Shown: piece by piece, positions 46,353-58,165 of the stretch
Layout: each line of letters begins with the position of its first letter
Numbering within the stretch: the first letter of the stretch is position 1
DNA from: Buddleja alternifolia
Taxonomy: Eukaryota; Streptophyta; Magnoliopsida; Lamiales; Scrophulariaceae
Reading direction: 5' to 3'
Assembly: GCA_019426215.1 (NCBI GenBank)
Contig: CM033402.1
Location: 1,736,001 to 1,800,000, forward strand
Length of the DNA stretch: 64,000 bases
The notes under the pieces: model-generated
The model's database searches: none
What the model saw: the letters and a program-made list of their open reading frames with translations, nothing else
What the model was told of the DNA's origin: nothing
Made by a program: the position numbers and the translations under genes

Positions 46353-47880
46353 CACCAAAAAAAGTGGATGAAGCACTTAGTGATTCAAGTTGGGTAGAAG
46401 CGATGCAAGAGGATCTTAACCAATTTGAGTGTAGTAAGGTTTGGACGCTAGTTCCCAGGCCAACTCACCAAGGAGTTATTGGGACTAGATGGGTTTTTAG
46501 AAACAAGATGGATGAAAATGACATTATTATAAGAAACAAAGACAGATTAGTCACTCAGGATTATTGTCAAGAAGAGGGTATTGACTTTGAGGAAACTTAT
46601 GCCCCCATAGCTCGTCTGGAAGCGATTTGGATATTCCTAGTGTTTGCCGCATTCAACAAGTTCAGAGTGTATCAAATGGATGTGAAGAGTGTTTTCCTAA
46701 ATGGTAAACTCCAATAAGAGATATATGTGGAGCAACCCCCAGGATTCATCAACAACCATGACAAAAGTATGGTCTACAAATTAGATAAGGCACTCTATGA
46801 CCATAAACAAGCACCAAGAGCATGGTATGACACTCTCTCTATTTTTCTTATAGGTAAAGGCTTTTCAAAAGGCAGCGTTGACACAACGTTATTCAAAATT
46901 ACCCATAATGAAGATATTCTCTTAGTCTAAAGATGTTGATGATATTATTTTCGGATCTACTAATAAGCGATTGTGTGAGAAATTTTTGAAAATGATGCAA
47001 GATCAATTTGAAATGAGCATAATGGGTGAATTAACTTTGTTCTTAGGATTACAAGTTAAACAACTCCCTAATGACATATTTATAAAGCAAGCTAAATATA
47101 CTAGAGATATGATTAACAAATTTGGTATGAAAAATGTATCATCTTCAAAAATTCCAATGAGCCAAATGCTTAAGTTAGATAAAGATGAAAATGGGAAGAA
47201 AATCGATACAACTAATTATAGAGGTATCATTGGATCACTTCTTTATCTTACCGCCAGTAGACCTGATATTATGTTTTCGGTATACATGTGCGCACGCTTT
47301 CAAGCTGATCCTAGAGAGTCACACTTAATTGCTACCAAAAAAATCCTTCAATACCTAAAAGACACACAACATGTGGGCTTGTGGTATCCAATGGATTCTC
47401 CTTTTGAACTAATTGGTTATTCAGACGCAAATTTTGCAGGATTCAAAATCAATAAAAATAGTACTAGTGGTACATGTCAATTTTTTGGTGATAGGTTGGC
47501 TTCATGGCATAGTAAGAAACAGCACTCCATGGCGACTTCTACCACTGAAGCCAAGTATGTAGCTGCTGGAAGCTGTTGTGCACAACTCCTTTGGATGAGG
47601 TAACAACTTAGAAATTATAGAACTATTCTAGGTCCTACCTCAATCCATTGTGATAACCAAAACATTTTAGCTATGACCCAAATCCCAGTCCTTCATTCTA
47701 TAACTAAACACATTGACATTTGCTACCATTTCTTGCGTGACCATGTTCAAAAGAAAAATATCTCCATACATTCATTGGAACTGACAAACAACTGCTAGAT
47801 ATCTTCAACAAAGTGCTCAACGAACAACATTTTCTCACTTTGAGAAGTGAATTAAGTATGATTGATTTAAACGCTTAATC
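46353..47880 (+). pseudogene. SIRE reverse transcriptase and RNase H
   Basis: It resumes with [18 protein letters not shown] and runs through [24 protein letters not shown], a TAA stop near 46718, and EQPPGFIN. Near 46930 a frame break coincides with the catalytic motif: the DD pair is present, but the expected Tyr is Asp in the resumed frame (DVDDIIFGST). 46971-47603 encodes FEMSIMGELTLFLGLQ, TASRPDIMFSV and RNase H with YSDANFAG and STTEAKYVAAG. A stop follows at about 47601, and the rest (HCDNQN near 47649) is in the same frame. This is the SIRE type by its SRPDI and FGSTN wording. Confidence 0.85.
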
Positions 47881-47900
47881 ATAAAGCATCATACTTTTTA

Positions 47901-49456
47901 GGGACAATTACATGCACACCCCCTCATTTTTGTCATAATTACAAGAACACCTCCTCACTTTTTGGAAAATTACAAGAACACCCCCTCTCATCATCTGGCA
48001 CCGTCGGAATGTGCAAAATGACAATGTTTGCCCCTCCAAAAAACTGACTAAAAAAATTAAAAAAAACATTGAAAAATAAATTTTGTGCACGGACTAAAAT
48101 GTCGCTTACCTTTAACTTAATATTTTCCATTTTCATTTAACTCTCCTTCCTCGCCATTCCTTCTTCCACACCATCACCATGTCCAAAACCCGAATTTCTT
48201 TAACTTTCCTCATCCTCACCAAAACCATGTCCAACAAAAGAATCCTTGTTGTAACCATAACCATCCCGCACCCAACAAAAGAATCCCCCTTCAATAACAC
48301 CCCCGCCGCCGCCGCAACAAGTCTGCTGTCCCAAATCGCCACCACAATCGCCGCCAATCCTTGCTTCAAACCACCGCTGCCAATACCCACCCTCTAGATC
48401 CGGCCACCGTCACCAACCTCTCACCCTAAACCGTCGATTGCCACCACCTCTCACACAAAACTCGCCGGCTGCCACCACCTCTCACCCGAATACAGGCGCC
48501 TGCCACCACTTCGCACACAGAACCCGCCGCCAGCACTCTCACCGAAAAATACACAGGCGGCTGGAACACTTCGAATCGGGGAGCTTGTGGGGGGTGTTTA
48601 TACGGATGTAACGGCGAGTCTGGTTCGACTGGGAGGGTGGAGATGACGGAGGCAGCGGCGAGTTTTTGGGCGATGGTGGTGCTTTGTTGTGGTGGTGCCG
48701 ACTGCCGATGGCGGGTATTGCTTAAGCTGAATTCATTAGATGGGATTTGAAATGAATTTTGATTATGAGATTTTGAGGCCATGATTGAAGAATTTGATGA
48801 GTAGGGGAATTTGGGGTTTGTTTGGAGGAGAGAAGCGAGAAGTGGGTTTTGAATGTAATAATGAATATTGAATCAATTGTTAATTAATAATTAGTTAATT
48901 ACTTACCTATTTAGCTGTTTGTTCTATCATTTAGGTGATTAAAAATGACTCAAGTAATTAATTGAATTTTTTATCACTAATAATTTTCGTCAATTATAGT
49001 AATGATAGTCAAAATCAACTAATTATATTGTTAGTTATAGTTATTTGATAATAATTAAATTATTATTTAATTAATATTTTTTTCATTTAAACATTTTAAA
49101 ATTGTTTATAATTGTTTTTTTGAAAAAACTTATTTAATTACCTTAAACATTAGATAATTAATTAACTATTCAAATACCCCTTCAGTGTTGCGTAATTACA
49201 AGTATACCCCCTAGGGCCTAGGGGCATTATCGTCATAAAAAAGTGACCGAACTTGGTCTCAGTCAACCCAGGGGCAAAATGGGGTTAAATGGGCATTTTT
49301 TAGAATAACATCAGCATTTTTTGGGCCGGAAATAATCCGAGGGGGTGTTTTTGTAAGGGCCCACACTCTGATAAGGGGGGTTTGTGTAATTACAAGACTT
49401 GATTGGGTTTTTGAGTAATTTGCACTAAAGTGAGGAGGACTTTATTTAATTTACTC
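47901..49456. mobile_element. Pack-MULE-like element in the SIRE
   Basis: A perfect 9 bp target-site duplication TACTTTTTA flanks it (47892-47900, 49457-49465). The imperfect inverted ends are 'gggacaattacatgcac' on the left and, reverse-complemented, 'gagtaaattaaataaag' on the right, followed by similar 'cctcctcac' and 'ttacaagaacacccc'-type words. The middle (about 48130-48840) is markedly GC-richer than both ends and contains a host-like coding start, as expected for a Pack-MULE that has captured gene sequence. No transposase. Confidence 0.75.
48426..48782 (-). pseudogene. Captured host gene fragment in the Pack-MULE
   Basis: The minus strand has a C/T-rich leader and an ATG at 48782 in good plant context (aatcATGGCc). 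It opens 118 codons starting MASKSHNQNSFQIPSNEF, with a Ser/Gln/Pro-rich region and QQSTTIAQKLAAAS. Codon composition changes after about residue 75, where short GTGAGAGGTGGTGG-type repeats begin, so only the first part may be real exon. I do not recognise the parent gene. Whether the fragment is transcribed is unknown. Confidence 0.5.
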
Positions 49457-49465
49457 TACTTTTTA

Positions 49466-50287
49466 TACACATATAATTTGTGGGGAATTCACCTTATTAT
49501 AATGTCTAAGCAATATCAAAATTGAAATGAGTTATCAATTTTAGGGGGAACTTTAAAATTGTGTTTGTTTTAGATTGTAAGCGACAATGATCAAAATTAT
49601 TTTTTTTTCAAAATGTTATGCATTGATCATTAACGTTTACTTTTATATCTGCAAAATTGATCGCTAACAAATGATCTTTCCAAACGCGACTCAATTGTCT
49701 TTACTTCAAAAAAAAACTTCAGCGTTGAATATTCCCTTTAATGCTAAAGTAACTTTCGCTAAAATTCATGCATTGTTTTCATCGCTAAAAGGTGACGTGT
49801 GGATAAGTCCAAAAGATAAGATTTTGACAACTGCCCACGCACTCCCATCAAATCAAACTGGCGGGTAATGATACCTATCTAAAATAGGCGGTTCAGTAAC
49901 AGCAAATGCCTAGGTACGTGTCAGTGTACCAACAGGCGCTTGTAACTCATGCTGAAAATTTCAAAAATTTCAAACGTTTTTGAAAAAGTAACTGCGGACT
50001 TTAAATTTTTTATTTACAGCAGTTATCCCAAATATATCGTTGTATTTCACATCAGTCTTTATGATTAAATGACTCAGATTCAAAAAATTTCATTTTTGAT
50101 TAACTGCATTTACACGTGGCCATTATCGAGCAGTTGAGGAGTTACTTTTTGCCATCTCTATTTAAACTCTTCAAATTTTTACAGAAAAACTTTATCACTC
50201 TCAAATTCTCTTTGCTGTACAAATTCTCTAAAGAAAAAAGGTTTTTTTCTTTCTTTCTCACAAAGCTCAACTTTATTCATCGATAGT
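49466..50287 (+). other. SIRE spacer between pol and the accessory ORF
   Basis: AT-rich with 'tttagggggaact' near 49540 (purine-rich). The word 'cgctaa' and variants occurs several times. No credible gene. Confidence 0.4.
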
Positions 50288-51497
50288 GCCACCAAAATCT
50301 TCAAAATTTGTTGCCGGAAAATCTTCCAAGTCCAAATCTGATAAACTAGTCACAGTTAATGCTGGATTTTTGGCAAACTGGGAGTATCCACTCGAAAATT
50401 AACACTTCCCGTTGAGAGAAATTCTTCCTCTCATTGAGGATTCTGGACTCAGAACCCTTTCTAACCTCTCACTCATTGATTCACGCAGAAAAAACTCTGT
50501 TCTTCTTTCAAAAAGTCGTCATTTCTGACGATGACTGTTCGATTTCCTGCGTGTTCCCTTTTACTAAAAAGCCAATTGTTTTAACTTCCCAACTTCTGGC
50601 TGACTTGTTTAAATTGCCCACTCATGGTGGATAAGTAGAAGAAGTTACTATGGGAGATGCTACGAAGATATGGGAAAGAGTGAAGAAAGAAGATGTTACT
50701 GCGGCGTATGAGCCAAACTTCAAGAAGAATGATATGAAAGGCGAATATGTCATTCTGGCTGATATCTGCGCAAAAATGGTGGAGTGCAGGAAGGGATCAT
50801 TTGACAAGATATCCCATATCCTGACGAAATTGAAAGTCAACTGGGCTCTGTGCGTCTTCAATCGCTTCAAGGCAGCGATTCAGCAATCGATCATTAACCA
50901 AGCCTTATGGGATTCTATTAAGTTACATTCTTAGCACTAGCGGGTTCGTTAACTCAGTAGGAACTAAAGTCCCAGTGCTTAAATTTTATGGCGAGAAGAT
51001 GATAGGTGATGAGCTGCTTAACCCCAAGCGACATGGTGGTGCAACGCTCCCTAAAGAAGAGAAAGAGCGACTCGGTGCTTTAGCGAGACTCTAAGGTGAT
51101 GATGAGGATAAAACGACTTCCTCATCAGATGAGCCTGGAGAAGAAGAAGTTGTGGTCAAGCGACCAAAGAGGAAAGTTGGAAAGAAAGACGCTGAGCTCT
51201 CTAAGCCAGCGAAGAAGCAGAAAAAGAAGGAGACTGAGAAGAAATCTCCCTCTCCTCCTCAGAAATCCCCTTCTCCTTCCCCAGTGTTCGAATTTATGCC
51301 TGAATCCGAGGAAGAAGAAGTTAAAGAGGTTGTGCCGCTAGCCCAAAAGAGCATATAGTGGTCTACTCAGACAAAATCGACAAGCGCTCCAATAGAGCAA
51401 GAACCAGTGATTGAAGAACCTTTGAGTGTCTCTCCTCCTCAAGTATCAATTCCAGAGCCTGGCGGTAATCCTTGTGGTATTGATTTTAACGATCCGG

Positions 51498-51576
51498 GTA
51501 AGTACTTTTACAAATACAATGTACATTATTCTTTCTATGTTAGTTTATTGCGCCTAACACTAGGATAAAATATTAG
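51498..51576 (+). other. Intron-like gap 1 in the accessory ORF
   Basis: 79 nt, starts GTAAGT, ends ATATTAG, T-rich, with stops in the reading frame. The upstream frame ends in phase 1 (DP plus one base) and the downstream frame resumes in phase 1 (ALREARINLV). Confidence 0.6.
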
Positions 51577-51756
51577 CTCTTAGGGAAGCCAGAATAAATC
51601 TTGTTCTTGATGAACTTGAAAAGCGTAAAATTCCTATTCGTGCTGACCCTCTCACCACTCTCATCGATCTCGATGATGAAGTATCTTTGGAGCCTGAGGT
51701 AGCGGAGCAATCTATTCCTGATGCTCAAGCGACTAAGGTCCAAGAAAGTCCTCAGG

Positions 51757-51834
51757 GTAAGCATTTTTGTCTTTTATCGTAAGTTTCTACTTAGTAGAAA
51801 ATTTTCTATTCTCTCAAACGCTTGCTTGTTTAAG
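51757..51834 (+). other. Intron-like gap 2 in the accessory ORF
   Basis: 78 nt, starts GTAAGC after CAGG, ends TGTTTAAG, T-rich. It is also phase 1 on both sides. The exon between the two gaps is 180 nt, open throughout. Confidence 0.6.
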
Positions 51835-53954
51835 CTCCAATTGCGGGCGAATCTGAAGAACCTTTAATTCCAGTTGTCGCTGAGTCAACTCCTTCAGAGG
51901 TTGAAATGGAGTTAGATGTCGATCTGACATCGGTCGTGGATATCGCTAGACAAGTTGTTAAAGACATTTCTGTCGCTGAGACATCTTTATCCTGGGAAGT
52001 GTCTGTTTCTGTTGAGCGGTCGATAGAAGTGGCCCCAGTTATCCAAAGACCAACTCCTCCTCCTCCCCGTGTTATCAACTTATTTCCCAGAGGCTATGAT
52101 CCAACAGTGGGATTTTATTATGCCTAGAGAGAAAATAACACCAAGCAATTGGATGACATGGACAAGACATTTCAAGATACTCTCCACTACCTGTTGCTTT
52201 CAGATGCCAAAAAGTTTGACTTGTTCGAGACACTAGCAGATCTTGGTCTTCACACCAAGAAGTGTCTAAAATAGAGATTGGGTTATATTCGGCATCCAGC
52301 AGTCAATTTATCTGACTTTGACCTTGAGCGTTTCAACCATTTTGGCCGCTCTGAAAAAGCTTTCTATCCTCCATGCCGGAACAAGGTTGTGATCAGAAAT
52401 CCCAATATCGCTGGTTGGCTCAGAGACCCCAATGAAGAAATGTTGAATAAAATTGGGTACTCCGTCAAGCCAAAGTTTGTTCGCTCGCCCCAGAATGCTC
52501 TATCTTTACGACCCCTCAAGCTATGGAAGGGCAAAGGACCAGCTGTCGCTGAGCGCCCTAATCCTATCAATTCCTGGGTAGAAGAAGAAGTTTATGAATA
52601 TCTCGCTAGATTATTGGCTGATGATTATGAGAGCGACAGAGAACGTTTCGAGAAGTATATTGCTGCCCAGAAAAAGAAAGAAAAAACTGATAAACTAATC
52701 AAGCGATGGATGATGGATACTGCAAGATGGGTTGAAGAGTTTCTGTTGCACTTTTATACGCTCAAAGAATTGGTCAGATATCCATTTCTTTTTGAATTTG
52801 GAGTTGAATACCGGCATCGAGGTTTTTTCGTACTTTTGCTTGAGTAGCGCAAACTTTTGTTGGCAATATTAGCGATCAACCATACTACAGGCAAGGCGTG
52901 GATCAGTATATTCATCAATAGCTCAATCAGTTCATTTGAGGTGAACGCTATGTTTTTTATCCGCGTTAGAATTTTATTCAGCGGATTCACCTTTATTTGA
53001 ATGAGGATGCATCTACAAGCAAATGAGATGCACTCCCGAGGCCAAGTGAAGCGCACATGTGTTTAACTTATGAGCATGAGGAAGATCATCATACGAGTAG
53101 AGTTGTTCTAGACAACGCTCAATAGTTGGACATCACATTCAATGATTATCTTGCATTCAACGAATTCAGAGCCTACTCTATTCTTCCCAGTCTTTTCTGT
53201 GAGCAGAATATCTGCGTGGCACAAATCAAATCTTTAATTTAGCCAGAGGATCAAGATGTTGCTCAGGCCCTTATGCCATTTTTTATGGACTTTTTTAATT
53301 TTTAGATTTTTGGAGTGAATCTGTCGGAGAATGTTACCTTTGCGTTAAGTACCAAATAGCTGAAAGACGCTATATTCTTTATTTTGCAGACTTACCTGAT
53401 CAATCCAAGGTATGTTATAGAAGCTGTTGGCCCAATCTGGGTCATCCCTGTTGAAAATCCAGCTTCTGTGGAATCATAGAAATGCAAGTGGACGAGACTC
53501 CTGCTGTTGAAGATGCTCCAATGCTAGACGTTTCAATTCCAGATCTCCCAAGTAATCCATTAGTTGAGACCCCACTTGAAATCCAAGTTGTTCAAATTGA
53601 CACTGCAACTCAATCTTTGAATCAAGCGATTCAGGAAGTTTAGGAAGTTGCTGAGGATCATGAGGAACCATTTATCCAAGACAAATCTAAAGTCAAAGCC
53701 GCAGTCTCGCTCATATGGACTCATTCCATCTCCTGAGCGTTCCTCTTCCTCTTCTGATTTCGATTCTGATAGCGATCAAGAGGCCAAAGACTTCAGAAAA
53801 GCAGTAAGGAACTCACTTCAAAATATTGAGGGTTCCTGCTCTAAGATGATAGCCAATGATGATTTACAAATCAGGCTTGCCTCCAATACCAGAATTCGAG
53901 ACATAGCTAATTCAGCGACCTCAAGTACTGCAGTGGTACTGGATCGCATGGTTC

Positions 53955-55503
53955 TGTTAGAGTATATGCCCTCTAATGCTATAAAGAGGATAGATTTATA
54001 GGGCATAAACATTGTAACTAAACTATGGTTTTTCTATTAATATAAGGCAGTTGATCGTTGTTTTCTTATAGGCATTTATAAGGTGTGAATAAACAACGTA
54101 AAGTCCTTGATGACAAGGCGAACCTTCTACCTCCTATGGGATAGGAGGAAAGGCACTAGAATGGTTTGACCCTTGACATCTAAAAGGGTTCGCAAGTCTA
54201 AGAAATATTGATTGGGCATCAATAGTGAATAAAGACTTGTATGATGTAAGTTTCGACAGAGAAAATGCCAGTCGTACACTATGGAAATGGTAATGGGAAC
54301 TTATATCATAGACGTGTCAGTTGGACTGATATGTTCGAATACGGCTCACATCAGTTCATCACATGGGTATTCACTCATTGACAGTCAATGATGAAACTGA
54401 TAAGTAGTGATAGGTACGTGTGAACCTCTGACCTAAGAAATCGAGTTGAAGATGTACTTGTGACATCAAGTCTGTCATTAGAGTAGTTAGATTCAAATCA
54501 CCTGTTGGTGGAATCGATCTCGAAGTGCGACTTGATGGGCAAGTAGCATTGTTAACTGATTTGCAATATGTAATTTATTCTCTCATAAGTGAATGAGTAA
54601 AATATCCTATGCGATCATGAATAAGTGAGGATGAAAGTCTTTGGCCAAAGCATTTAAATACCTCGACTTATTATGAGCTTAGGCATATGGTCAAGTTATA
54701 TGAGTTTGACTTTAAACCATGACTCTTACTTGAATGGGATATAAAAATAAAAGGTTTATACACGTACGGTATTCACGACGTAAAGGTTTGGAATGATCCT
54801 ATTCATTCATTCTCAATTGGGTTACGGTGTGAGCCACGAGACTGGCTAGGTGTCACTCACACCCCTTTGGATTTCTCTCAATTGCCTTTTGAGACGAACC
54901 TAAAGAGTCGCGCTTAAAGGAAGTGCAAAAGGAAAAACATGGGAAAAAGACTTGAGAGAAATTCCCAGCATTGGATGTCGTAATTAATTATTGGATAATT
55001 TAATTAATAAATTAACTAGGAATTGAATTAATTGGATTATCAATTTATTTATTGGATAAATAAATTATCCGATTAATTAATTAGCAAGCAAGACGAAAGC
55101 CCGAAGGCTTCCGAGCCCACTAAGGGGCGGCCAAATAGATGCCCAAATAGGGTTCTTGCATGCTAATGTTATTGTTTCATAATGATATAAATATATCACA
55201 AGGTGAAAAATAACACAAGGCAACTTACATAACTTTCTCTCCAAGAAAAAGTCTCCCACCTCTCTCTGTCTCTCTAGCTGTCTTTGACAAGGAAGAAAGG
55301 AGGATTTTTCCGTTTTTGATTCCGGTGTAATGAATTAGAGACGTTGTCAAATTTGACGTTAGAGAAAAGGATCACGTTCAGAAATCAACATACGCGAGAA
55401 CGGTAATTTTTCTATACACAATTAAACACGAGGATTAGAGATGATTCGGGCTTTGAGAATTAAATTTAATTTCCGCTGCGTTTTATTCTTATAATTCCCA
55501 ATA
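53955..55503 (+). mobile_element. Solo LTR of 1.55 kb, relative of the nested copia LTR
   Basis: Starts TGTTAGAGTATATGCCCTC and ends ATAATTCCCAATA, with a perfect 5 bp target-site duplication GGTTC (53950-53954, 55504-55508). Its start matches the LTR of the nested copia (TGTTAGGAATATGCCCTC on its own strand), so both belong to one family. It splits the SIRE accessory ORF. No internal region. Confidence 0.85.
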
Positions 55504-56400
55504 GGTTCCTCTTATTTCCGGACTCTCTGAAGAATTTAATCGATCGCTAGCCCAGAATGCTTTTGCTGACACTGAGCGACATAATCAGTCTAACTCAGTC
55601 ACTCAAAGTATCGCTGAGCAGGTGGCTCTTCCAGTCGATGAGGTCAAACTCCTCCGTGAGACATAGCTGATTTACACTCATCTCTTGATGAAGTCAAGAA
55701 GGGAAAAAAAGATCCAAAAGCCAAAGCCAAAGCCTCGGAGCAAGTGTCTAAAAACTGATAATAAAAGTTGGCGCTCCATGTTTGAAGAAATTGTGAATCT
55801 CAAAAAGATCGTCACAAAGAACAGAAAGCCAAGATATTTCAGACGCAGGCACAGGCTACCCGACCTTGACATCGATTTTCTGGAAGGAATGGGTTTTCAC
55901 CCATATGCTGCAACTTTGAGAAGGCCGCTCGGCTGGAAGCCTTCAAATGACAGAGTCCAAGATCTTTATCGTGATCTTATGCGGACGCTTGGCATTCCAC
56001 CTAGAGATTGGGTAGAAAGGTTGCTAGAGCTCAATTTAAGCGCCAAAGAAAATAGAGAGGACTACAACGAAATCTATCATACAACTATGATTGACATTGA
56101 TAGGGTTCTTCTGGACTTAACGAATGAGATCTACCAGGAAGAGATGTCCAAGCGATAAAGAAGATGATCGCTCATCTTTGTTTTAAATTTATTTTATCTT
56201 CTGTCGCTTTACTTTTTTCAGTGCAATCATTGTATGCTCTCAAGTTTATAATATGAATGAATGATTGAACCCTAAAACATCTTGTTGAAGCTAATATAAA
56301 TGTTACCTAACTCAACTAACTTTCTAATGCTAACTTATAACATCTTTTGGCTTTTGTCTAACTCTTGATTTATAAAAGAGTTAAAGTCTTGACATCATCA

Positions 56401-58165
56401 AAAAGGGAAAAATTGTTAGGAAATTTCATGTTAGATGTTTTGATGATGACAAGAATTGGATTTTATGTTAGACCCCAAAAGAATGTAAGTTTATGCTTTC
56501 ATAGAACATTTGTATAAGCATTTGAAAGTATTATTATTTTTTCGGCTTGTAATTTTTATCTTTATAGATTTTAGACTAAGTATTAGATAGTGAGTAGCTG
56601 ATAGAATTCTAGGTGAGTCTGTCAGAGATGAAGTTGAAGATCAGCGTCTGAAGTCAAGTGAAGATGAAGATTTGTCTTAAGCGTCTGTCAAACTCTAAGG
56701 ACTTTTCAGGAGTAATGAATCAAGCACTCAAAGCTACCAAGCGATCAAGCGATTAGATTCACCTGAAATAAATTCTCAAGTCATAAAGGACTTAAATGCA
56801 ATCATCAACAGACATTTATTTCCAACTGGAAATAAATTCAAAATGCATTAAATGCTTGATAAAAGCATTAAATGTGAAAGGGATAATAGCAAACACCCCC
56901 CTCAGTTATGGGGTGATGTGCACTTTGTCCCCTAACTTATTGAAATGTGCACTTTGCCCCATCACTTATCATAAAATGTGTATTTCACCCCTTCGGGCAG
57001 ATTCGGGCACCACACTTACCATAAAAATTAGACTTTTGCCCCTGATTTATGTGTCTTTGTAGCACTTTGCCGCTGATTTATGTGTTTTTGTAGCATTTTG
57101 CCCCCTCACTTATGTGTTTTGTAGCACTTTGCCCCTGCCCGAGCTGCCCTCGGGGGTGAAGTGCACATTTTATGATAAGTGAGGGGGCAAAGTGCACATT
57201 TCAATAAGTTAGGGGGCAAAGTGTACATCACCCCATAACTGAGGGGGGTGTCTGCCATTATCCCAATGTGAAAAGGCAAAATGACTTGTGGACAAGCCAC
57301 CTTTTGACTTAACTGTCAGGATTCAGAGCTTAAAGTATGTTAACATCCAATCGGTAATAGCAAAAATTTAGGAATGTCAGAAAAAGGACTATTCACGTGC
57401 CGCGTGAGAGACACGCGCCTGCATGTGTCCAACGGATAAATCTCAAAAAATCTCTATAAATAGTACCCTTCAGCAAACCCTAATTACAGACGTACATACA
57501 CAAGAAAAGGGTTAAAACTTTGCTGAAACCATTACAAGAAAAGCTTACAAACTCCATAGCCAAAATCCTTCAAGCTTTTCATACATTCCAAAGACAGCCA
57601 CAGATATCTCAAACCTCTTCAAAGAAGAACCCTTCATTATTATTGAGATATCCCAAGTTGTTTGAACTTTCAAAAATCAAACGAACCTTTGTGACAAACC
57701 CTCAACCTCTTTCATCTGAGTGAGAAAGTTGTTGATTTGTACGAGCAGTATTTCTGAGTGAGAGAAGCTTGTAGAAGAAGATCTCAAGTGGATCCGAAGT
57801 CTGTGTGATCAAGGAGCTCAAGATCAACTTCATTATATTCATCATTTGTAGAATTCCTCTGTGTGGAGACTTTGATCATCATCTAGTGAATTTTCTCCAA
57901 GTGAAAAAGGAAAAGAAGGACATAGCTGGGATTAAATCATCCAATGAACCTTACATATATTGTGAATTTTCTCCAAGTGATCATCATTGTAATTGCTCAA
58001 GTCACTAAGTCTAAGTTATCTTTATTCTAGCGCTTGACTTAGCGCTTTGCTTTCTAAGCGTTCAAAATATTTTAAGTGGTTCGAAACTTTTTGAAGTTGA
58101 AAAAGACTTCAGGGTCTATTCAACCCCCCCTTCTAGACCCTTTCGTATGCCACTTGGGACCAACA
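56401..58165 (+). repeat. Purine tract and 3' LTR of the SIRE element
   Basis: The purine tract aaaagggaaaaat (56401-56413) is followed by the LTR from 56414 (tgttaggaaattt) to 58165 (gggaccaaca). It carries a 385 bp MULE MITE at 56880 and lacks about 110 bp found in the 5' LTR near 36310-36480. Confidence 0.85.
56880..57264. mobile_element. MULE-type MITE in the SIRE 3' LTR
   Basis: The inverted ends of about 125 bp are 'gggataatagcaaacac' on the left and 'gggataatggcagacac' as reverse complement of the right. Each has repeated 'gtgcactttgccccc' words. A perfect 9 bp duplication AATGTGAAA flanks it (56871-56879, 57265-57273). The other SIRE LTR has the empty site at about 35615-35625. Confidence 0.9.

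Larger units (their letters stand above)
50288..56158 (+). pseudogene. SIRE 3' accessory (env-like) ORF, intron-containing
   Basis: A long plus-strand coding trace lies between pol and the purine tract, the place of the env-like ORF in SIRE elements. Segments: 50288-50440 (Ser/Lys-rich start, ANWEYP), 50434-50900 (SCVFPFTKKPIVLTSQLL, KIWERVKKED) and 50905-51497 (SVGTKVPVLKFYG, acidic and Lys-rich linker). Then follow two intron-like gaps (51498-51576, 51757-51834), 51835-52845 (PRGYDPTVGFYYA, HPAVNLSDFDLERFNHFG), and frameshifted parts to 53954. A solo LTR interrupts it at 53955-55503, and the tail ends EEMSKR at 56158. Frameshifts and mostly TAG/TAA point stops are present. I see no signal peptide or membrane segment that would prove an envelope role, so the function is unknown. 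Confidence 0.65.
33146..58165 (+). mobile_element. SIRE/Maximus-type copia with 3' accessory ORF
   Basis: Its long LTRs (33146-36649 and 56414-58165, about 1.4 kb each without later insertions) lie within the 5' LTR of the Tnt1-like element. Flanks gtggt (33141-33145) and gtggc (58166-58170) match in four of five bases. The intact order in the 3' LTR of the host element (about 62632, 'aaaagtggcaaaggcacatt') is the empty site. The internal region has a primer-binding site, a long gag, reverse transcriptase and RNase H, then a large extra ORF before the purine tract, the layout known for SIRE elements. Protease and integrase are missing through a later deletion. Confidence 0.85.
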
